Positions 1-10,375 are shown, numbered from the stretch's first letter. The stretch is 64,000 nt of DNA from Rhyacophila brunnea (GCA_022495005.1 JAGYXB010000364.1:62001-126000); one strand, 5' to 3'. A program made the numbers and translations. Notes: a model not told the origin generated them from the letters alone.

Positions 1-489
1 TGAGGTAGTTAGATCAGATTATTTTTAAATATCTGGGGCTTTCCCACGTACCCAGGTATTTCCACAGATAAATTAAAAATAATTCCCTATTACAAACATC
101 GGCTTCCTAGTGATAAATATACCTAATAGGTATTATATATTTCGACGTAGTTACACAAAACAATACAACTCATAAAATATAATTCCATGCTTGGTGAAAT
201 GTTTCACCAGTCAATATAATTTTTTCCCCTAGATTATTTATTTTCTTATTATCTTCCCAAGTCATGTCACCATTCTGTATCCACCATATATATAATGTGT
301 GGATGGTTTTTAGTAGCCTTGGTCAGGTGACAGGTGGTGGTATTGACTTTTGTTGTCAAAGAGGATATATAATTATTAAGTTTACACTGCTACTTATTAC
401 TATTTTGTTTTACTGTTTTTGTTATATTATACGTATTCATATTCCAACAGTGAATTTTCCATTTGTGAGATTTTCTTCAGAAATAAATA
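1..489. other. AT-rich sequence, nothing recognised
   Basis: I see no gene, structured RNA or repeat shared with the rest of the window. The open frame at 264-554 on the plus strand is rich in hydrophobic residues, as expected when AT-rich DNA is translated, has no recognisable motif, and runs into the tail of the neighbouring LINE fragment. I do not regard it as coding. Confidence 0.6.
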
Positions 490-895
490 TTTATCTTCTT
501 CTTCTTATTGTGCCATCTCCTAGCGGAGGTCGGACACCATCAAGGCAATATTAGCTTTGTCGTCTGCTACCTGGAATAGTTCAGTGGAGCTGCACTCGTA
601 CTAATCACGGAGGTTTTTAAGCCACGAAATACGGCGCCGTCCTCTGCTACGCTTACCTTATCTTTCCTTGAATAATAAGTTGGGGAATACTGTACTTTTG
701 TCCTCTCATAATGTAACCGAGGTACTGTAGTTTCCTGGTTTTAATACTACGTAGAACTTCTTGGTCCTTTCCCATTCGATTGAGAATTTCAACATTTGTC
801 ACCCTGTCAGTTCAAGAAATTTTGAGGATGCATCTATACAGCCACATCTCGAAAGCTTCAAGTCTCCGTAACATCTCTTGGTTTAGCGTTCATAA
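490..895 (-). pseudogene. RTE-like LINE reverse transcriptase, C-terminal remnant
   Basis: Read on the minus strand from about 870 downward, this stretch encodes LEAFEMWLYRCILKIS, then a TGA stop, then TDRVTNVEILNRMG, then KTRKLQYLGYIMRGQ. This is the conserved order just after the reverse transcriptase of many insect endonuclease/reverse-transcriptase LINEs, where the usual form is an EMW...R.L.I.W..RV.N.E.L.RM block followed by a YLGH..RG block. The reading frame carries stops and is not functional. The 3' end, at low coordinates, reads GGCACAATAAGAAGAAG, a short A/GAA-rich tail typical of such elements. What is seen is the peptide order and the tail; the family name rests on remembered motifs and could be a related LINE clade. 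Confidence 0.72.
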
Positions 896-1640
896 TAATG
901 TTTATAATAATGTATTGATGTTAGCCATACTATTTATCTTTCAACAAAAATATGTGTACACATTTTAAATTAAAGGTGAAATTTTTAACATATGAACATT
1001 TCGACTTAAATTAATATCTAGTACACTCTACTCCAGTTATTTTTAAAATAATGTAAAAATATATACCACACTATGAAAAAATATTCATTTACCTATGCAC
1101 CGTGCTGAATTTTTTGAGTCAACTTTTCTTGAAATTTTTCTAATGTGAGTTAGCGCGTTTTTTATAAAATACGTTTAGTAATAAAAATGGAATAAGCAAT
1201 TTTAAGCCGAAGAAACCTAACACCTATTTCAAACGATAGTCTATTGATAATAATATGCACCTACATACAAATTCGCTTTGTCAACTTAATATATAATAAT
1301 GTAGGTACAGAATACATGTAGGTACTGAATACGGTATAGTTTGTCAATTATTATAGACTTATTTTATTTATTACGTAAACGCCTTGATTAATATAAATTG
1401 TACCTAATTATTAAAGATCGATTGACCAACACATTTCAAACAATAATATAATATATAATGTAATATGTAGGTACCTTTCAAGTATTTTACCTACTTATAT
1501 TGTTTGTAATTTCATAAACTTCAAAATACTTATTTACGGATGATGAATAAATATAAAGTTCAATTATAATAACATGAAATCGAGAAAACGCCGAAAGATA
1601 TTATTTTCACTAACCAATTCATTATTAATATATATTACTA
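896..1640. other. AT-rich sequence, nothing recognised
   Basis: Very AT-rich DNA with short runs of the ATATAATAATGTAGGTAC kind found across the window. No ORF, repeat copy or terminal inverted repeat could be supported here. Confidence 0.6.
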
Positions 1641-3105
1641 GCTGAAATTCCCGGCTTCGCACGGGGTCGCTTCGTGGTTATATTTATCTTAGATATTTGA
1701 AAAATAATAAGAGGTAATTATTTCTTTAATATTAAAATATCTGTGTAATACAATATGGCAATATGAAAATTATTATAATAGGAGTAAAGGTCAAACATAA
1801 GAACACTAAATTAAAATCGAATCCAAAATATGAAAACGTTATTAATGTTATAAATATGTAGTAAAAAAAAAATCAAAATTGGATGGAACAAACAAACAAC
1901 AAACTTTGTATGTTATATAATAATAATTTAGAAACCGCACACAACTGACAAAAGTTTCATCGCAATCGGATGAATGGTATAGGAACGCATACGAATAGTA
2001 GAAGATGATTTTCTAATTCAGAAACCTTCGTGGGCATGCGCATGACAACTCACCAAAGTTTCATTGCAATCGGATTAATGGTATAGGAACGCATACGAAT
2101 AGAAGAAGAAGAAGATGGTTGTACTAATTCAAAAACCTTTGCGGGCTTGCGCACAACAACTGGTCAAAATTTCATCACAATCGATGAATGGCATAAGAAC
2201 GCATACAAATAGAAGAAGAAAAAGATGATTGTAGTAATTCAGAAACCTTTGCGGGCAAGGGCACAACAACTCACCAAAGTTTCATTGCAATCGGATGAAT
2301 GGTATAGGAACGCATACGAATAGAAGAAGAAGAAGATGGTTGTACTAATTCAGAACTCTTCGCGGGCGTGCTCACAACAACTGGTCAAAATTTCATCGCA
2401 ATCGGATGAATGGTATAAGAACGCATACAAATAGAAGAAGATAGAATAGAAGAAAAAGAAAATAGTTGTAACAATTCAGAGACCTTTGCGGCGTGAGCAC
2501 AACAGTTGATCAAAATTTCATTGCAATCGGATGAATGGTATAGGAACGCATACGAATAGAAGATAGAATAGAAGAAGAAGATGGTTGTACCAATTCAGAA
2601 ACCTTCGCTGGGTGTTGGCACAATTACTGACGAAAAATTTGTTGCAATCGGATGAATGGAATAGAAACGCATATGAATAGAAGAATATAGAATATAAGAA
2701 GAAGAAGAAGATAGTTGTACTAATTCAAAAACCATTGCAGGTGTTACCACAACAACTGACGAAGGTTTCATCGCAATCGGATAAATGGTATAGGGACCAT
2801 ACGAATAAAAGAAGATAGAATAAAGAAGAAGAAGAAGATGGTTGTACTAATTCAGAAACCTTCGCAGGTGTAGGAACAATTACTAACGAAAATTTTATTG
2901 CAATCGGATGAATGGAATAGGAACGCATACGAATAGAAGAATATAGAATAGAAGAAGAAGAAGAAGAAGATGGTTGTACTAATTAAAAAACCATTGCGGG
3001 TGTTACTACAACAACTGATGAAGGTTTCATTGCAATCGGATGAATGGTATAGGGACCATACGAATAAAAGAAGATAGAATGAAGAAGAAGAAGAAGAAGA
3101 AGATA
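1641..3105 (+). repeat. Interspersed element head and left block of a (GAA)n-bearing tandem array
   Basis: The stretch opens with TTACTAGCTGAAATTCCCGG and then CTTCGCACGGGG, a motif common at the start of dispersed repeats in insects. From about 1930 it becomes a tandem array built on a core containing TCGCAATCGGATGAATGG, TATAGGAACGCATACGAATAG, a (GAA)n run, GTTGTACTAATTCAGAAACC and then TTCGCGGG. Ten copies of the core lie near 1966, 2071, 2181, 2290, 2400, 2525, 2647, 2777, 2903 and 3035, so spacing rises from about 105-110 bp at the left to about 130 bp at the right as the GAA tracts lengthen. The block ends inside a GAA run where the R1-type retrotransposon begins, and the same array resumes at 8128. 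It does not code: frames crossing it only turn TTC runs into serine runs. Confidence 0.88.
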
Positions 3106-3330
3106 CGTTAAAGTGCCCACCACCACCCGTCATATATGCACAACCGTGGATATGCACGGCCGCTTTCTATGACGCTTTAAACGTGTCTGAAAGAAGTGAT
3201 TTTAAGTGCTCATTCCGTCTCGAGACGGAGCCGCACGGGACTGATGCTGCAACCATGCACCGTAGTGCTGAAAGAAGAAAGTTAAGAAAGAAAATGTTTG
3301 TTTTTGGACTGGCTCTGCTGTCCGCTGACG
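3106..3330 (-). other. 3' untranslated region of the R1-clade element, with an inverted repeat
   Basis: Between the ORF2 stop and the GAA tract lie about 225 bp. They contain two nearly complementary arms, ACGTTAAAGTG (about 3108-3118) and CGCTTTAAACGT (about 3173-3184). Between the arms is a second short pair, GCACAACCGTGG and ATGCACGGCCGC. The transcript could fold into a stem-loop close to its 3' end, the region that LINE reverse transcriptases recognise. There is no poly(A) tail: the element ends directly in the GAA target repeat. Confidence 0.55.
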
Positions 3331-6300
3331 TTAAGCGCTTTGTGTACCCGCATACTGAGTGTCACGAATTAAAATGGATGAGTCTACAGAAGAGTCGGGA
3401 CTATCCCGCTCCCCATACGACGCTGAAAATTTCTCAAATGCCGCAAAGTTGGCCTCGGTTGCTACCAGATCTCCATGACCAATTGGGCCCGTGTGAGGAC
3501 GGACCCTGGCAAACAGCTCCGCTCGTTCGAATTCCATAAGCAGGCAATCCCAGAGGATGTGTTCAACATCTTGGTGGTCATGCCCGCAGGTACAACCCGG
3601 CCCATCTACTATCAAGCCAAACTCGTGGAGTCTGGCGGCGAAGTTACCATGGCCGGTGAGGAACTGGCTAATCCAGTGCGAAGGTTGGAGTCTTCTAGTT
3701 TGGTGCCTGCAGAATACGTCTGAAAAAAAACGGTAAGTGTGCCGCCCCTTGGAGGAGGCGGTCCACCTCGCCTGCCATGCCGCAAATGCGGTCTTGTACA
3801 CAATGTCACTTACAGTCTTCCTGTAAGGAACGTCCTCGGATCTCTGCGGTGGTGTCAGATGGACACCGGCGAGTATTGTGCTGATCCCCTCAAGAGGAGG
3901 ATGATCGATCCTCTGACTTGGACGTGCAGATCGAGGGGTAGCACCCCCGCGAGTACGGCAAGCGCGTCAGTAGAAGTTGTGCAGTAGGCTTTGGTAAGCG
4001 AGATCAGCGCAAGTCGCTGCCCGCTTAGTAGTGCGCGTCTCACGAGAGTTAAGGAGTTTACTCAGGAATGCCAAATGCTGGAGGCGTAACCGGCAATTCT
4101 CATGAAAATTGCGCCGTATGCAACCTTAAGGGCTCTAGGCTTAAGTCCCCAATTGCTGCCCGCCATTCGGGCCATTCTCTGATAGACCGAATTGGCCTTA
4201 GAGACGGCCGTCTTGGCGTGGTGAACGAAAGACAGCTTGTCATCAAGAATTACTCCCAGATACGTAACCCTTTCGGAGAAATGCACTGAGGTCTGGCCAA
4301 AACGAACCGTGGGCGGCCGTCGAGTTATGTTGACCCGAGAACTACCCCTGAGGAGGACAGCTTCCGTTTTGCTCGGGGCAAAGGTCAGCTTGTTCAGCAA
4401 CCCCAAATTAAGGATTCTGCCCAAGGCGTCCGTGGCTGCACGCTCAAGTGCCGGTCGGCTGGTCGCCCCAACAAGCAGGAGCAAGTCGTCGGCGTACGCA
4501 ACGAGCGTGCAGCCCGGAGGCAGTGGCAGGGACAGAACGTCGTCAAACAGAATGTTCCACATAAGGGGTCCCAGGACGGAGCCCTGAGGACACCCCATGG
4601 TGGTCCTCCTGTAAATCAGGCTGGGGCCGGAGTCGTAGGTTATCTCCCTATTGCTGAAGTAGCTTTGAACTAAGGCAAAGAGGTCCCCGGGGATCTGTTT
4701 CAGCCTAAGCTTTGCCAGAACCAAGGGCCACCACGCAGTATCAAACGCGCCCGCTATATCGAGAAAAATCCCGGCAACGAGGTCCTTGCCAGAGCTCTCC
4801 ACAGAATCGATCACAAAGCGAATCGCATCCTCGGTGGACTTTCCGGGTCTAAACCTAAATTGTCTTTGCGAGATTGGACAGTTTTCCGACAGGTGGGACT
4901 CAATCCTGCTGTTTATCAATCTTTCTAATATCTTCCCGAAGACGGGAAGGAGCGTAATCGGTCTATACGCTTTCGGGTCACAAGGAGGGCGACTGCCGGC
5001 TTTGGGGATCACCGTGAGATGACCCCTTTTCCAGCAGTCGGGGAATATGCCACTACTCATGCATTCTTTGTAGAGTTGCGTGATCTCGTGTGAGGCAAGA
5101 GACCACGCCCTTCTCGCTAGCGCCTTATCTATGCAGTCAAGCCCCGGGGCTTTGCCAATCAGGAGGCTGGCAAACAGGATCCCTAGTTCGGACATGGTAG
5201 TGGCTGCGGATCGCGGAGTGTTTAAAGGGAGCAGTGCATAGACGCGAAGCTGCTGAAATCGGTCGTTGTCAATGTCGAGCGACTCGTTGTCCTGCGGGAT
5301 AAGAGCATCCAACAGGACTGTGGCGGACTCTTCAGAGCTATTGGTGAACGATCCGTCGGGGCGCCGTACCGCCGACATGACTTTTCCGGGCCGTAAGCCC
5401 AGCTTCATCACGCGGAAGGGGGGGGCCCACGGATCATTGCCACCCATTTCAGTGACGAACTCTCTCCAGTGCACCTTCTTAGCCTTACTGATTGCCTTTT
5501 TGAACTTGAGTCTAGTGGTCCTGTAGGTGACCGCAAGCGGATGGTCCGCGTGCAGCGGCCCCTCCAGCGATCTTCGCGCTGCTTGTAAGGCCCTTCTGGC
5601 CCTCCTCATCGTGTCTCTCAGTCTTGTCAGTCTCGGCTTCCACCAGGGTGCGAGGTTCGGCGGTCTCGGGGTCGTCCTTCCGATAGTGCCCTCCGCTTTT
5701 TCAATAATGAGATTCGTGAGGTCCTCAGCCGCAGCGTGCATGTCCTTTGGCGGAGGGCGCGAGGCCATCCTGTCCAGACCCTCAGCAAACTCGCGGTCAA
5801 AACGTACCCAGTCGGTTCCCTTGGTCCTGAAACGCCTCGGCAGTGACTCGCTCACAAGTGGAGCGAGAGACGCGTGGCCCCTCTCGGTCCTGTAGGCGAA
5901 CGTGATCAGACGGTGGTCGCTTGCTGACGCTTCCAAATGGACAGTCCAGTTCACGACGCGTCCGGCAGAACCATTGGATATCAAAGTGACATCAATGTGA
6001 GATTCCCCATTGTTGGTAGAGAATGTGGCTGGACCATTAGAGTTATTCAGCACCGTCAGGTCGTGAGTTGCCACGAGTTCCTCGAGGGGCGCCGGATTGT
6101 CCCAGCCAGACCGCGGCCCCCGGGGGGCCCACAGCCATGATTGAACGTTGACGTCCGCTCCCACTATAATCTGTTTGCCGCGGCATGCAACCAGAATTTT
6201 ATCGAGCTGCTCGACGCATTTCAGGATGTTTACGCTGAATTTAAAGTAAGAAGAGACCACCACAATGGAGTTCCCCGATCGGTCGGAGACCTCCGCTACG

Positions 6301-6545
6301 GCAAAGAGTTCGCTCGACAAGTGGGCAAGGTGTAGCACCACTAGGGTAGGATTCGCAACGAAGATGCAGGCCATGGACCCCAGGCCGTGGTGCATTACCC
6401 GACCCCCACTGAAACCCAGGTTGGGGCCGTAGGAGTAAGGCTCCTGCACCAGGACCAAATCGATGTCCATTTCCCGAACCGTCTTGATCAGCTCCGCCGT
6501 TATAGCCTTCCCTTTGCCCGCATTTAACTGACCGAACCGAATCAT
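3331..6545 (-). pseudogene. ORF2: endonuclease-reverse transcriptase of the R1-clade element, two lesions
   Basis: Encodes the protein that nicks target DNA and copies the element's RNA (target-primed reverse transcription). From the ATG at 6545 the apurinic-like endonuclease shows IRFGQLNAGKGKA, VLVQEPYSYG, GADVN..SWLW, SHIDVTLIS and ASDHRL. The reverse transcriptase follows with GKAPGLD, ITLLPVFGKILERLI, FRPGKSTEDAI, LDIAGAFDTAWW, GCPQGSVLGP and the catalytic YADD (4485-4496, about residue 684). A C-terminal C-x-C-x7-H-x4-C motif (CTCGHDHQDVEHILWDC) lies near 3550-3600. Two defects are seen. An in-frame TGA at 4062-4064 follows SSIWHS, and homology continues in the same frame (RRALLSGQRLALISLTKAY). 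A frameshift lies around 3860-3900, after which the C-terminal frame ends at 3331. Repairing neither, the span is about 1070 codons, the usual size for R1-type ORF2. An upstream in-frame extension to 6605 exists, but the ATG at 6545 overlaps the ORF1 stop and is the better start. Confidence 0.9.
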
Positions 6546-8085
6546 TGAATCGAATAATCCGTTCGGTTCCGCTCCTGTGCCATTGCATACTTGCGCGCTG
6601 GGCAATCAGGGTCGATCGCTGCATGTTGATGCGGCTTCTTGTGCCTGGCGCAGGCCGGGCACTTTCCGGGGGCCTTAATATTAGGGCATTCAGCCCTATC
6701 GTGTCCTTCCTCGGTGCAATGGCCGCATGTGGCGCTTCTCGCCGAACAATTCTTTGCCATGTGGCCGTATAAGTGACACCTTGTGCACTTGACGACGCCA
6801 CAAAAGTCTTTGGTTGGGAAGGATTCCCATCCCATATATATGCGCCCGTCATTGATGAGCGCTTCCCTCACCTTTGCCGGGACTGATATCACCATGTGAC
6901 ATTTCCCGATTCTGGGGCCTGCCCTGTGGCTCAGTTTAACATGGCGGTATGCCTCCGAGGGGAGACCCGTGACCTCTTGAGTGTTGGCCTTAATGGCTTC
7001 CTTAAGGTCGTCCTCCGTCGTCTTGACCGGCACGTTGAATACAATTATCCGCGGGAGCCTTTTTCCTGCGATTTCAGCCCGGAGACCGGCCTCCTTTAGA
7101 CCAGGAGCGGCGGCCAGTCGTTTGGCCTCTTCCTCGGTTCTGGGGTGAATGATTACCCCACCTCCACGTACCATTCTCAAGCCCGTTATTTGGACTTTTA
7201 GTTCCGCGGGCACGATGGCTTTCTTGACGACTTCTTTAGTGGCCGGAGACTCCATTCCTTCTTGTGTAGGAAAAAAGAACACGCCGGGCCTTGCGGCGGT
7301 TGTTGGTGGCACAATTGGCCATTCCGGAGAAGTCTGTCTGACCGGCTTGGCGCCTTTTCGAGTGACGTCGCTCCAAGAATACTTGGTTCCTTCACTGACT
7401 GCGTCACCAGTGGCAGCGGCAACCGCGTTTATGTAGGAGGCACGATCTTCCAGTATGGCTTTGCTGGATTCAAGCTTGATTGCGAGAGACCAAGTCTCCG
7501 CGACGACTGCCTCCAGTTCCATTGTTATCGCCTTAATTGTCGATGCGGGGATATTTCCGTCGCCGGTGAGTAATTCTTTCACTCTTTGGATTGCTTGAGC
7601 AACCTTAGTAGCCCCGTTTTGTGAGTCCGTAACATCCGAGTCGGCTATCCTATCCCCGGGAGGGGCAACGCTCTTTGGATTCTTGCGTTTGGCCTCGGGG
7701 TTTCCTCGGAGTCCTGTGGTATTTCCTCAGCCAGGGAACGTCTTTCCTTCCTGACCTTTTTGACCTTCTTGTTGGCCTTGGTGGCTGCCGCCTCTTCCTT
7801 CTCTTTTCTTTCTGTGGCCGCTTGGCGTTCGGATGCTTTGGCTTTCACGGCAGCTTCCGCTAGGATTTTTTCCGCTTTCAGATCCGCAGCCTTTCGAGCA
7901 AGGATTTTCGCCTTTGTGGCAGCCTCCGCCCTAGTTCTCACCGTTTCCTTTTCGGATTTGGTGGTGTCAAGCACTGCATCTGTGTCAGAGTCCTCGGAGG
8001 AGGGGTCGGATTGCGTATTGTACCAGTCCTCGGGAACTATTGGCTTATCCCCTCCCGGGGGCGGATCGACTGCAGGTTTTCCCAT
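6542..8085 (-). pseudogene. ORF1: gag-like nucleic-acid-binding protein of the R1-clade element, one frameshift
   Basis: Encodes the RNA-binding partner of ORF2. It starts MGKPAVDPPPGGDKPIVPED with an acidic, serine-rich N terminus, followed by a long Ala/Lys/Glu helical stretch (about residues 45-120). A one-base frameshift lies near 7695, in the GAAACCCCGAGG context. The first frame stops at 7645, while the second carries a basic KRKNPKS patch (possible nuclear signal) and continues without a break. After a central region (PRIIVFNVPVKTTEDDLKEA) come three zinc knuckles: CTRCHLYGHMAKNC, CGHCTEEGHDRAEC and a longer C-x2-C-x10-H-x6-C. Three CCHC motifs at the C terminus are characteristic of R1, TRAS and SART-type ORF1. 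The stop TGA at 6542-6544 overlaps the ORF2 ATG (ATGA). About 514 codons in total. The frameshift means this copy could not make full-length ORF1, unless it is a sequencing error in a homopolymer-rich spot. Confidence 0.87.
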
Positions 8086-8127
8086 GCCGTTGCTTTTCTT
8101 GTGGAGTTGCTGTGGAGAAGCTTATTA

Positions 8128-9754
8128 TATAATATATATATAAGAAGAAGAAGATAGTTGTACTAATTCAGAAACCTTTGCGGGTGTTGGCACAATTACT
8201 GACGAAAAATTTGTTGCAATCGGATGAATGGAATAGAAACGCATACGAATAGAAGAATATAGAATAGAAGAAGAAGAAGAAGAAGATAGTTGTACTAATT
8301 CAAAAACCATTGCGGGTGTTACCACAACAACTGACGAAGGTTTCATCGCAATCGGATAAATGGTATAGGGACCATACGAATAAAAGAAGATAGAATGAAG
8401 AAGAAGAAGAAGAAGATGGTTGTACTAATTCAGAAACCTTCGCGGGTGTAGGCACAATTACTAACGAAAATTTTATTGCAATCGGATGAATGGAATAGGA
8501 ACGCATACGAATAGAAGAATATAGAATAGAAGAAGAAGAAGAAGAAGATGGTTGTACTAATTAAAACCATTGCGGGTGTTACCACAACAACTGATGAAGG
8601 TTTCATTGCAATCGGATGAATGGTATAGGGACCATACGAATAAAAGAAGATAGAATGAAGAAGAAGAAGAAGAAGATGGTTGTACTAATTCAGAAACCTT
8701 CGCGGGTGTAGGCACAATTACTTACGAAAATTTTATTGCAATCGGATGAATAGAATAGGAACGCATACGAATAGAAGAATATAGAACAGAAGAAGAAGAA
8801 GAAGAAGAAGAAGAAGAAGAAGAAGATGGTTGTACTAATTCAAAAACCATTGCGGGTGTTACCACAACAACTGATGAAGGTTTCATCGCAATCGGATAAA
8901 TGTTATAGGGACCATACGAATAAAAGAAGATAGAATGAAGAAGAAGAAGAAGATGGTTGTACTAATTCAGAAACCTTCGCGGGTGTAGACAATTACTGAC
9001 GAAAATTTTATTGCAATCGGATGAATGGAATAGGAACGCATACGAATAGAAGAATATAGAATAGAAGAAGAAGAAGAAGAAGATGGTTGTACTAATTCAA
9101 AAACCATTGCGGGTGTTACCACAACAACTGACGAAGGTTTCATCGCAATCGGATGAATGGTATAGGGACCATACGAATAAAAGAAGATAGAATGAAGAAG
9201 AAGAAGATAGTTGTACTTTAGAAACCTTTTGCGGGTGTTGGCACAATTGCGAAAATTTATTGCAATCGGATGAATGGAATAGGAACGCATACGAATAGAA
9301 GAATATAGAATAGAAGAAGAAGAAGAAGAAGAAGAAGAAGAAGATGGTTGTACTAATTTAAAACCATTGCGGGTGTTACCACAACAACTGATGAAGGTTT
9401 CATCGCAATCGGATGAATGGTATAGTGACCATACGAATAAAAGAAGATAGAATGAAGAAGAAGAAGAAGATGATGATTTTTCTAATTCAGAAACCTTTAT
9501 GGGTGTGCATAGAACCACTTACCAAAATTTCATTGCAATCGGATGAATGGTATAGGAACCATACGAATAAAAGAAAATATAATGAAGAAGAAGAAGAAAA
9601 TGATAATTTTTCTAATTCAGAAACCTTTATGGGTATGCATACAACCACTTACCAAAATTTCATTGCAATCGGATGAATGGTATAGGAACGCATACGGGAC
9701 AGACACACAGACAGACAGACATACAGACAGACAGACATTCATTTTTATATATTA
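8128..9754 (+). repeat. Right block of the (GAA)n-bearing tandem array and element tail
   Basis: The array resumes after the retrotransposon with 12 more copies of the core (TTGCAATCGGATGAATGG near 8215, 8346, 8477, 8607, 8737, 8887, 9012, 9146, 9263, 9404, 9536 and 9666). Two monomer types alternate. Type A has CAGAAACCTTCGCGGGTG, then GGCACAATTACT, then GAATAGGAACGCATACG. Type B has CAAAAACCATTGCGGGTG, then ACCACAACAACTGA, then TATAGGGACCATACGAATAA. Together they make a two-monomer higher-order unit of about 254-277 bp between about 8421 and 9212. GAA runs reach about 12 units (near 8790-8825). The block ends with a GACA-type microsatellite (about 9698-9735) and TTTTTATATATTAGTATAG, which looks like the normal tail of the element that begins at 1641. 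Confidence 0.87.
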
Positions 9755-9890
9755 GTATAGCCTATACTCTTCCCGCAAGTGCAAGCAATAAGTTTACAAA
9801 GTTTTATCGCAATCGGATGAACGGTGTGGCTGCGCATTAAATACGAACAAACAAACACACAAATATAAATTTTTATATATTAGATATATT
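9755..9890 (+). repeat. 5'-truncated second copy of the same element's tail
   Basis: This stretch contains ATCGCAATCGGATGAACGG, GCTGCGCATTAAATACGAAC, a short ACAA/ACAC run and TTTTTATATATTAGATAT. It repeats the order seen at the end of the large array in the same orientation but with only one core copy, so it is an unexpanded relative placed head-to-tail with the expanded one. Confidence 0.65.
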
Positions 9891-10133
9891 TTTAATATGA
9901 ATAGAATACACAATAAATAACTTACTTAATTATGCACATCTTCAAGTTCTGACGAGGAAAGAATTCTTCTCTTTTTATAAACAGCATAAAGCATAAGTAA
10001 TAATTATTATCAATCATAAGCGAAAAATGTATAAGGTACAACCACTAAGTAGATAGAAGCACATTAAAGTGTCGTGTCTACTTTCTCTACCAAGTCGTTA
10101 CGTAGGTCTTTTCCTTTGCCCATTTAATTCAGC
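9891..10133. other. AT-rich sequence, nothing recognised
   Basis: No recognisable feature between the repeat tail and the GC-rich minisatellite. Confidence 0.5.
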
Positions 10134-10290
10134 CGTGCGGCGTCCAATCTCCCGGCGGCCAGTTGGGCCGGTGTCCAATTGGGTCGGCGCCCGATTGTAC
10201 CGGCGTCCGATCGTCCCGGAGGCCAATTGGGTCGGTGTCTGATTGTACCGGCGGCCAATAACCGGAGGCCAGTTCGCGGTGTCAAATCGT
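10134..10290. repeat. GC-rich 16-bp minisatellite
   Basis: About nine tandem copies of a 16-bp unit close to GGNGNCCRATTGKNCC, for example GGCGGCCAGTTGGGCC, GGTGTCCAATTGGGTC, GGCGCCCGATTGTACC and GGCGTCCGATCGTCCC. The unit is almost its own reverse complement and stands out sharply from the AT-rich surroundings. Because 16 and 3 share no factor, one frame on the minus strand stays open across it and repeats with a 16-residue period (IGRRYNQTPTQLASGT, then IGRRYNRAPTQLDTGP). I treat this as a by-product of the repeat, since no other coding evidence surrounds it. Confidence 0.85.
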
Positions 10291-10375
10291 CCCATTCCCG
10301 TTATAATATACTCTCTCAGAAAGTGTTTTTCAAAATTATATATATTCAAAGACATATAGATTCAAATTTCAAATT

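Larger units (their letters stand above)
3106..8127 (-). mobile_element. R1-clade non-LTR retrotransposon inserted in a (GAA)n tract
   Basis: A nearly full-length LINE of about 5.0 kb on the minus strand. From its 5' end it has a leader of at most about 42 bp (8127-8086), a gag-like ORF1 (8085-6542), an endonuclease/reverse-transcriptase ORF2 (6545-3331) and a ~225 bp 3' untranslated region. Both flanks are GAA repeats of the same array: GAAGAAGAAGAAG immediately left of about 3105 and AAGAAGAAGAAG right of about 8130. The interruption is therefore exactly inside the microsatellite part of a monomer. The 5' junction carries an AT stretch (TATTATATAATATATATATA) belonging to neither the ORF nor the array, so the exact 5' boundary is uncertain and slight 5' truncation cannot be excluded. 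Its much higher GC content than the surroundings and its few lesions suggest a fairly recent insertion. The clade call rests on the QEPY endonuclease motif, the two-ORF layout and the CCHC motif after the reverse transcriptase. Confidence 0.9.

Noticed and set aside
264..554. 96-codon plus-strand frame as a membrane protein
   Set aside because: Hydrophobicity follows from T-rich codons, there is no motif, and its 3' part overlaps the tail of a minus-strand LINE.
2725..3157. Open frames on the minus strand with long serine runs followed by FYLLLFVWSLYH
   Set aside because: They are translations of (TTC)n in the tandem array. The same peptide recurs in every monomer and changes frame with GAA-tract length. 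The frames at 8125-8506 and 8967-9518 are the same artefact.
4068..7573. Numerous plus-strand frames of 60-127 codons
   Set aside because: They are shadows on the opposite strand of the R1-type ORF1 and ORF2, a result of its high GC content.
1930..9754. Regularly spaced repeats that could suggest a CRISPR array
   Set aside because: Monomers are contiguous with microsatellite runs and have no unique spacers, and the genome is eukaryotic.
10098..10355. 85-codon protein with 16-residue repeats
   Set aside because: The periodicity is fully explained by a 16-bp minisatellite, and no start context, second exon or neighbouring coding signal supports it.
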